Shown here: in pieces, positions 24,539-28,051 of the stretch
How positions within the stretch are numbered: position 1 is the stretch's first letter
Layout: each line of letters starts with the position of its first letter
Virus record (IMG/VR): IMGVR_UViG_3300006919_010853
Location: 1-28,051 of that record
Source of the DNA: a virus
Reading direction: 5' to 3' (one strand)
DNA length: 28,051 nucleotides
Translations under genes and position numbers: made by a program
The notes under the pieces: generated by a model
Told to the model about the DNA's origin: nothing
The model's input: the letters and a program-made list of their open reading frames with translations, nothing else
Database searches by the model: none

Positions 24539-25255
24539 TTGCGAAAGAAAAAGAAAAATGCTGGTCAAAATCGGATTGAAAAACCCGACGAGATCATTGT
24601 TGGTTTTAGAAACAGGTTGAAGCCTAAGACGATTAATCAAAAAGACTATATCCGTAACGTAGCCGAAAATACTATTACATTTTGTCAAGGTGCAGCGGGT
24701 ACTGGTAAAACTCATATCGCAGTAGGTATGGCTTTAGAATATCTATTGGATATGAAAGTAGAGAAGATTATTATCACAAGGCCCGTAGTAGAAGCAGGTG
24801 AAAGACTTGGTTTTCTACCGGGAACAGCAGAAGAAAAACTACATCCTTATCTATTGCCTTTATTTGATGAACTAAGCCATTTTTTAACCGCTACACATAT
24901 AGGCATGTTAAAACATAAAAGAAAAATAGAAGTTGTACCTTTGGCATTAATGAGAGGTCGCAGTTTTCATAATTCTTTTATCATAGCAGATGAGTGCCAG
25001 AATGCTTCTTATGATCAACTTAAAATGCTACTAACAAGGATTGGTAATGATAGCAAGATGGTTTTAACTGGAGATATTGAACAGTCTGATCTTATGAGAC
25101 AGCAACAAGGTGGTTTCTATGCTCTGACCAATATACTAAAAGATATAGTAGGAGTAGGCTATCAAAGACTAGAAGACGTTGATATTCTCAGAAATCCTAT
25201 TATAGCGGATATTGTAGATAGGTTGACTGAACATGAAAGTAGAAACAGAACATAA
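24539..25255 (+). CDS. phoH: PhoH-like P-loop ATPase, TTG start
   Basis: The 238-residue protein is the PhoH type common in marine phages. Walker A is GAAGTGKT (51-58), Walker B FIIADE (147-152), followed by LTGDIEQSD; ITRPVVEAGERLGFLPG (79-95) is a family signature. It is a cytoplasmic ATPase, possibly an RNA helicase; its phage role is unknown. The start is TTG: GAGG (24528-24531) lies 7 nt before it, and the next in-frame ATG falls after Walker A, so TTG is needed. It overlaps the HNH gene by 23 nt. Confidence 0.9.
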   Translation: MRKKKKNAGQNRIEKPDEIIVGFRNRLKPKTINQKDYIRNVAENTITFCQGAAGTGKTHIAVGMALEYLLDMKVEKIIITRPVVEAGERLGFLPGTAEEKLHPYLLPLFDELSHFLTATHIGMLKHKRKIEVVPLALMRGRSFHNSFIIADECQNASYDQLKMLLTRIGNDSKMVLTGDIEQSDLMRQQQGGFYALTNILKDIVGVGYQRLEDVDILRNPIIADIVDRLTEHESRNRT

Positions 25256-25814
25256 AAAATGTTTGATATTAAATGCTGACTTTTCTCCGATTGGTATTAT
25301 CAGTTGGAGAAAGGCCATCATTTGGGAGTATCAATATTCTTTGCGTGAAAAACCTTCTATTGAAATAGTACAGTATTATGATGACGATTTTATACAAGGT
25401 GCTAATACTACTGTTCAGGTTCCTGCTGTAATTAAAACAGCAAAGTATTTTAATGTATACAATACCCATCAGGTTGTATTTTCTAGAAAGAATATCTTTA
25501 TCAGAGATGAGTACAGTTGTCAGTATTGTGGTTGTCAACCCAGTATAAACCAGTTGACTTATGACCATGTAATCCCTAAGTCAAAATGGCAGAATAACAC
25601 TTCTCCTACTATCTGGGAAAATATTGTAACTTGTTGTGTCAAATGCAATCGTAGAAAATCTAATAAAATGCTCAATCAAACAGACCTAAAACTGCGAAAA
25701 ACACCGATTCGTCCAAAAAAATCAAATAAGTACTTGCCAATCACCTATGAACTGCATATAATAAAGGATAGGATACCCGAAGAATGGACCAACTACCTCA
25801 AAGGTTACACATAG
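25233..25814 (+). CDS. HNH endonuclease
   Basis: The 193-residue protein has a C-terminal HNH nuclease: Cys96-x2-Cys99 (CQYCG), the catalytic YDHVIPKS with Asp111-His112, WENIVTCCVKCNRRKSNK with Asn130 and Cys135-x2-Cys138. The N-terminal ILNADFSPIGIISWRKAI is typical of a widespread free-standing HNH group in bacteria and phages. It binds one structural Zn and would cut DNA. It sits in the replication block, overlapping phoH. It may be a homing-type gene or part of phage DNA processing; the context does not decide. Confidence 0.85.
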   Translation: MKVETEHKKCLILNADFSPIGIISWRKAIIWEYQYSLREKPSIEIVQYYDDDFIQGANTTVQVPAVIKTAKYFNVYNTHQVVFSRKNIFIRDEYSCQYCGCQPSINQLTYDHVIPKSKWQNNTSPTIWENIVTCCVKCNRRKSNKMLNQTDLKLRKTPIRPKKSNKYLPITYELHIIKDRIPEEWTNYLKGYT

Positions 25815-25815
25815 G

Positions 25816-26184
25816 ATGCCAACTTATACATATTCCTGCGAAGACTCAAATTGCAATATATACTTTGAATTGACCGTACCCATGTCAGAATATAATAGTC
25901 AACCAAAGTGTCCTAAATGCAATAGCAAAAAGGCTGTATCTCGTTCTTATGAAGATGATCTGCCTGTCGTCAGTGTAATCAAGGGAGACAGCGAGATAAC
26001 ATTAGGTCATCTAGCAGAACGTAATGGCAGAAGATTTAGTGAAGATCAAAAACAATCCATAGATGCCAAGCACTATGATAATAAACAAAAAGAAGATGCC
26101 AGAAAAGTTTTGGATTCACAATTACCAGCAGGTATGAGCAGAATACAGAGACCTAAAACTAAAATCAAATGGACTAAAGACTAG
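25816..26184 (+). CDS. FmdB-type zinc-ribbon protein
   Basis: The 122-residue protein begins MPTYTYSCED with Cys8, Cys13, Cys32 and Cys35 (CPKC), followed by SKKAVSRSY. This is the short FmdB-type zinc ribbon of bacteria and phages, whose role is unclear, though some are called regulators. The remaining two-thirds is a charged, Lys-rich tail with no recognised domain. The start is 1 nt after the HNH stop, with only distant AAAGG as ribosome site. Confidence 0.75.
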   Translation: MPTYTYSCEDSNCNIYFELTVPMSEYNSQPKCPKCNSKKAVSRSYEDDLPVVSVIKGDSEITLGHLAERNGRRFSEDQKQSIDAKHYDNKQKEDARKVLDSQLPAGMSRIQRPKTKIKWTKD

Positions 26185-26192
26185 GAGAAAAC

Positions 26193-26591
26193 ATGACGAT
26201 ATTTAATCCCAAAAGCGTATACAAAGAAGATAAGACAGTTAGGAAAGTCGTGGAAGAAGGTGTCGCTTACTACACTGTAGCAGGAGATCAAGACTTTAAT
26301 GACCAAGAAGAATATCCTCGCAGGGAACAGGATGATGGTAAAGTTTATGCTAAAACCTTACTGAGAAAAGATGGATCATATAAATATATGTGTAAAACAG
26401 TGACCACAGGTAAACTATATGATGCTGTAGATCAATACGGAATCAAGGAAGATGTACAATTTTTGGATCGTGTGTGTCGATCTAACGATAAATTTAGAGA
26501 AGTTAATCAAAAAGTCTTCTCTCTATATATCAATTTTCTAAAGACTAAGAACAAGGCTTACTTATTAAATGCAGAAAGAGAGTTAGAATAA
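26193..26591 (+). CDS. Hypothetical protein
   Basis: No family recognised. The 132-residue protein is soluble and charged, with an acidic stretch (DQDFNDQEEYPRREQDDGK, about 33-51), then a beta-like KDGSYKYMCKTVTTGKLYD and a helical C-terminus. AGGAG sits 6 nt before the ATG. It is placed among replication and recombination genes, so a DNA-metabolism accessory role is possible, but not shown. Confidence 0.7.
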   Translation: MTIFNPKSVYKEDKTVRKVVEEGVAYYTVAGDQDFNDQEEYPRREQDDGKVYAKTLLRKDGSYKYMCKTVTTGKLYDAVDQYGIKEDVQFLDRVCRSNDKFREVNQKVFSLYINFLKTKNKAYLLNAERELE

Positions 26592-26592
26592 C

Positions 26593-26940
26593 ATGGCAAA
26601 TAAAATCACAAAGACACAGACATACGCAGTATTGCACCTTGCAGGAGAAGGCTCAGGAGTGTCGTCTATCGCAGAAGAACTAGGCTTGTCACCAGCACAA
26701 GTTAAAGGTGTTCTAAAGCGTAATTCTCCACAACCAGCAAAGAATGATGGTGCGATTAAAACTAAACAGGCTCCGGTAACTGGCGTTAGAGACTTGATGC
26801 AGGGTGAAACCGCTAGTGGTAAAAGCACTGTTTCTGTGATGACAGAAGCAGCATCTCAACAAGCACAAGAGGCTGTGCAGAAAGCCAAAGAAGCAAGTGA
26901 TGCTAGAGATACATCAGACTTTATTTTTAGGCCAGAATAG
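26593..26940 (+). CDS. Small protein with putative helix-turn-helix
   Basis: Unknown 115-residue protein. Residues about 11-43 resemble a helix-turn-helix (VSSIAEELGLSPAQVKGVLKR), as in many transcription regulators. The remainder is Ala/Gln/Lys-rich and probably disordered or helical. It may bind DNA. It begins 1 nt after the previous stop. Confidence 0.65.
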   Translation: MANKITKTQTYAVLHLAGEGSGVSSIAEELGLSPAQVKGVLKRNSPQPAKNDGAIKTKQAPVTGVRDLMQGETASGKSTVSVMTEAASQQAQEAVQKAKEASDARDTSDFIFRPE

Positions 26941-26949
26941 GATAATTGT

Positions 26950-27366
26950 ATGCAGAATATAAAAACATGGATAGATTGTTTTACAGAAGAAGAACTAGAA
27001 CAGTACACTAGACTCACTGCAAAATTAGAGGCTAGTACAGAACATAGACTTCCTCAAGGCGATAAGATGCAGATAGAAAATCCTAATTATTTTTATGGCA
27101 ATAGTCATCCTGAGTATACTTACCCTGAAGGCGTAAGACACCTGTTTCTTACTGTAAAAACAGAACTACATCACATGAACGAAGAATGTTCAGAACTATT
27201 GGATGTAGATCAAATAGCACACGTTGACTATCATGTAGTAGTCAAGCCAGAGATAGACCCAGTTAATCTTACAAAAGATTTTCTAGACCACCTTGACAAA
27301 TCAATAGATACTTCCTATGTTAATATAGAAAAAGCAAAAGCAAAAGAACAACAAGAAAAAACATAA
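26950..27366 (+). CDS. Hypothetical protein
   Basis: No family recognised. The 138-residue protein is acidic, with no membrane segment, a conserved-looking HHMNEECSELLDVDQ stretch in the middle, and an Ala/Lys/Gln-rich tail. The ribosome site AGGA overlaps the stop of the upstream gene. The stop is shared as TAATG with the next start. Confidence 0.65.
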   Translation: MQNIKTWIDCFTEEELEQYTRLTAKLEASTEHRLPQGDKMQIENPNYFYGNSHPEYTYPEGVRHLFLTVKTELHHMNEECSELLDVDQIAHVDYHVVVKPEIDPVNLTKDFLDHLDKSIDTSYVNIEKAKAKEQQEKT

Positions 27367-27773
27367 TGAAGTATATCTCAAAATATTCTAACGGTAAAGA
27401 AGTCACACCGGCTCAATTTATCACAGAGATGATCTGCGAACGCAAAGCCAAGATGGACGACAACGACCTCCATTTTCGTTTCTGGACAACCGATAAGTGG
27501 AATAAGTATTTCAGGAACCAGATACCGACTGCTAACAAGTTAGTTAAGCAGTTTTCTCCAAGGGCTATTATTAATGCGTTAAATACAAAGGGTGGTTTAA
27601 GAATTTTTTCCTTGAGAGCACCACACCTCAAGGCTATAATAGAAGAGGAAGAAAAGAAACTTGCAGCACAGAACACAGAGATGACTAAAGACATTGACAG
27701 AACACAAAAGCAAACTTTTGCGAAACACAAAACGAAAGACAATATTATTAGTAAACTTAGGGAGTTAGATTAA
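27366..27773 (+). CDS. Hypothetical protein
   Basis: No family recognised. The 135-residue protein is basic and helical, with an N-terminal MKYISKYSNGKEVTPAQFI and WTTDKWNKYFRNQI near 40-53, then a Lys/Glu-rich C-terminus. It has TAATG overlaps at both ends, placing it in one transcript with the recombinase. It may be a nucleic-acid-binding accessory; inference only. Confidence 0.65.
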   Translation: MKYISKYSNGKEVTPAQFITEMICERKAKMDDNDLHFRFWTTDKWNKYFRNQIPTANKLVKQFSPRAIINALNTKGGLRIFSLRAPHLKAIIEEEEKKLAAQNTEMTKDIDRTQKQTFAKHKTKDNIISKLRELD

Positions 27774-28051
27774 TGGCATTAAAAGAAGATATTAAGAAGC
27801 AATTTGGTGACGAGGTTGTGGTATCGGCAAATGCGGTAGTAGACCAAAAGCAGATTATCATACCAGTTAGTCCAGCACTTGATCTTGGATTGGGAGGTGG
27901 AATACCAGAAGGTAGTTTTGTAATTTTTACTGGACAGCCCAAGTGTGGAAAAACCACATCATCACTAGACTTTACAGCCACAGCATTGAGACCAGAATAC
28001 CAAGGAGAACTAAAGAAACCACGACAAGCGTACTACCTAAACATAGAAGGT
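27773..28051 (+). CDS. RecA-like recombinase, N-terminal part (cut by window edge)
   Basis: The reading frame runs open to the window end (93 codons). The product has the RecA-type ATPase start: VSPALDLGLGGGIPEGSFV, then a Walker A of FTGQPKCGKTT, then AYYLNIEG leading into the next strand. It probably pairs DNA strands in phage recombination and repair, or acts in a related RecA-fold role. GGGAG lies 9 nt before the ATG. Distinguishing RecA, UvsX and RadA types needs the missing C-terminus. Confidence 0.8.
   Translation, partial: MALKEDIKKQFGDEVVVSANAVVDQKQIIIPVSPALDLGLGGGIPEGSFVIFTGQPKCGKTTSSLDFTATALRPEYQGELKKPRQAYYLNIEG

Noticed and set aside
27293-27321. TTGACA with TATGTT 17 bp downstream
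   Set aside because: It lies inside a coding gene and the -10 matches only 4 of 6; likely chance, though it could serve the recombinase genes.
1-28051. tRNA genes, CRISPR arrays, insertion sequences and integrase
   Set aside because: No gap is long enough for most of them and no repeat array, cloverleaf, transposase or integrase motif was seen.

Overview
The window looks like part of the genome of a tailed double-stranded DNA phage (Caudoviricetes), probably marine. The evidence is the gene mix: tail-fibre and virion-type proteins, PhoH, a class II (adenosylcobalamin-dependent) ribonucleotide reductase, dCMP deaminase, a RecA-like recombinase and many small unknown genes. All lie on the + strand, packed tightly with ATGA or TAATG overlaps, in AT-rich DNA. 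The marine assignment is inference from this mix. No tRNA, rRNA, CRISPR array, insertion sequence or integrase is visible, and no stretch over 300 bases lacks a gene.

Layout. (1) 1-108: a strong intrinsic terminator and the leader of the first gene. (2) 109-13005: a virion and envelope block. It holds a tail-fibre protein with an Mtd-like N-terminus, other probable fibre or structural proteins, a run of small membrane or exported proteins (one holin-like, one GlsB/YeaQ-like), a papain-like cysteine protease, a secreted trypsin-like serine protease, an RgpF-like glycan protein, and a large second papain-like protein that has lost the catalytic His and Asn. (3) 13012-21740: ten tightly overlapping genes behind a good sigma70-type promoter. 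They encode three GT-A glycosyltransferases, a StrG-like Fe(II)/2-oxoglutarate oxygenase, an epimerase, RmlB- and RmlC-like sugar enzymes, two tandem GT-B glycosyltransferases and a sulfotransferase. This is a sugar-nucleotide and glycan-assembly cassette. (4) 21737-28051: a second sigma70-type promoter starts a nucleotide and DNA metabolism block with dCMP deaminase, class II RNR, PhoH, an HNH endonuclease, an FmdB-type zinc ribbon, four unknown genes and the 5' end of a RecA-like recombinase cut by the window edge.

How it may work together (inference). The third block could make and transfer a modified, possibly sulfated, deoxysugar glycan onto the virion or host surface. The neighbouring structural block supplies fibres and two proteolytic activities that could act at the cell envelope. 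The fourth block supplies dNTPs and recombination during replication. The most unusual features are the active/degenerate papain-like pair beside an exported serine protease, the complete-looking glycan operon, and a 98-nt overprinted gene junction.
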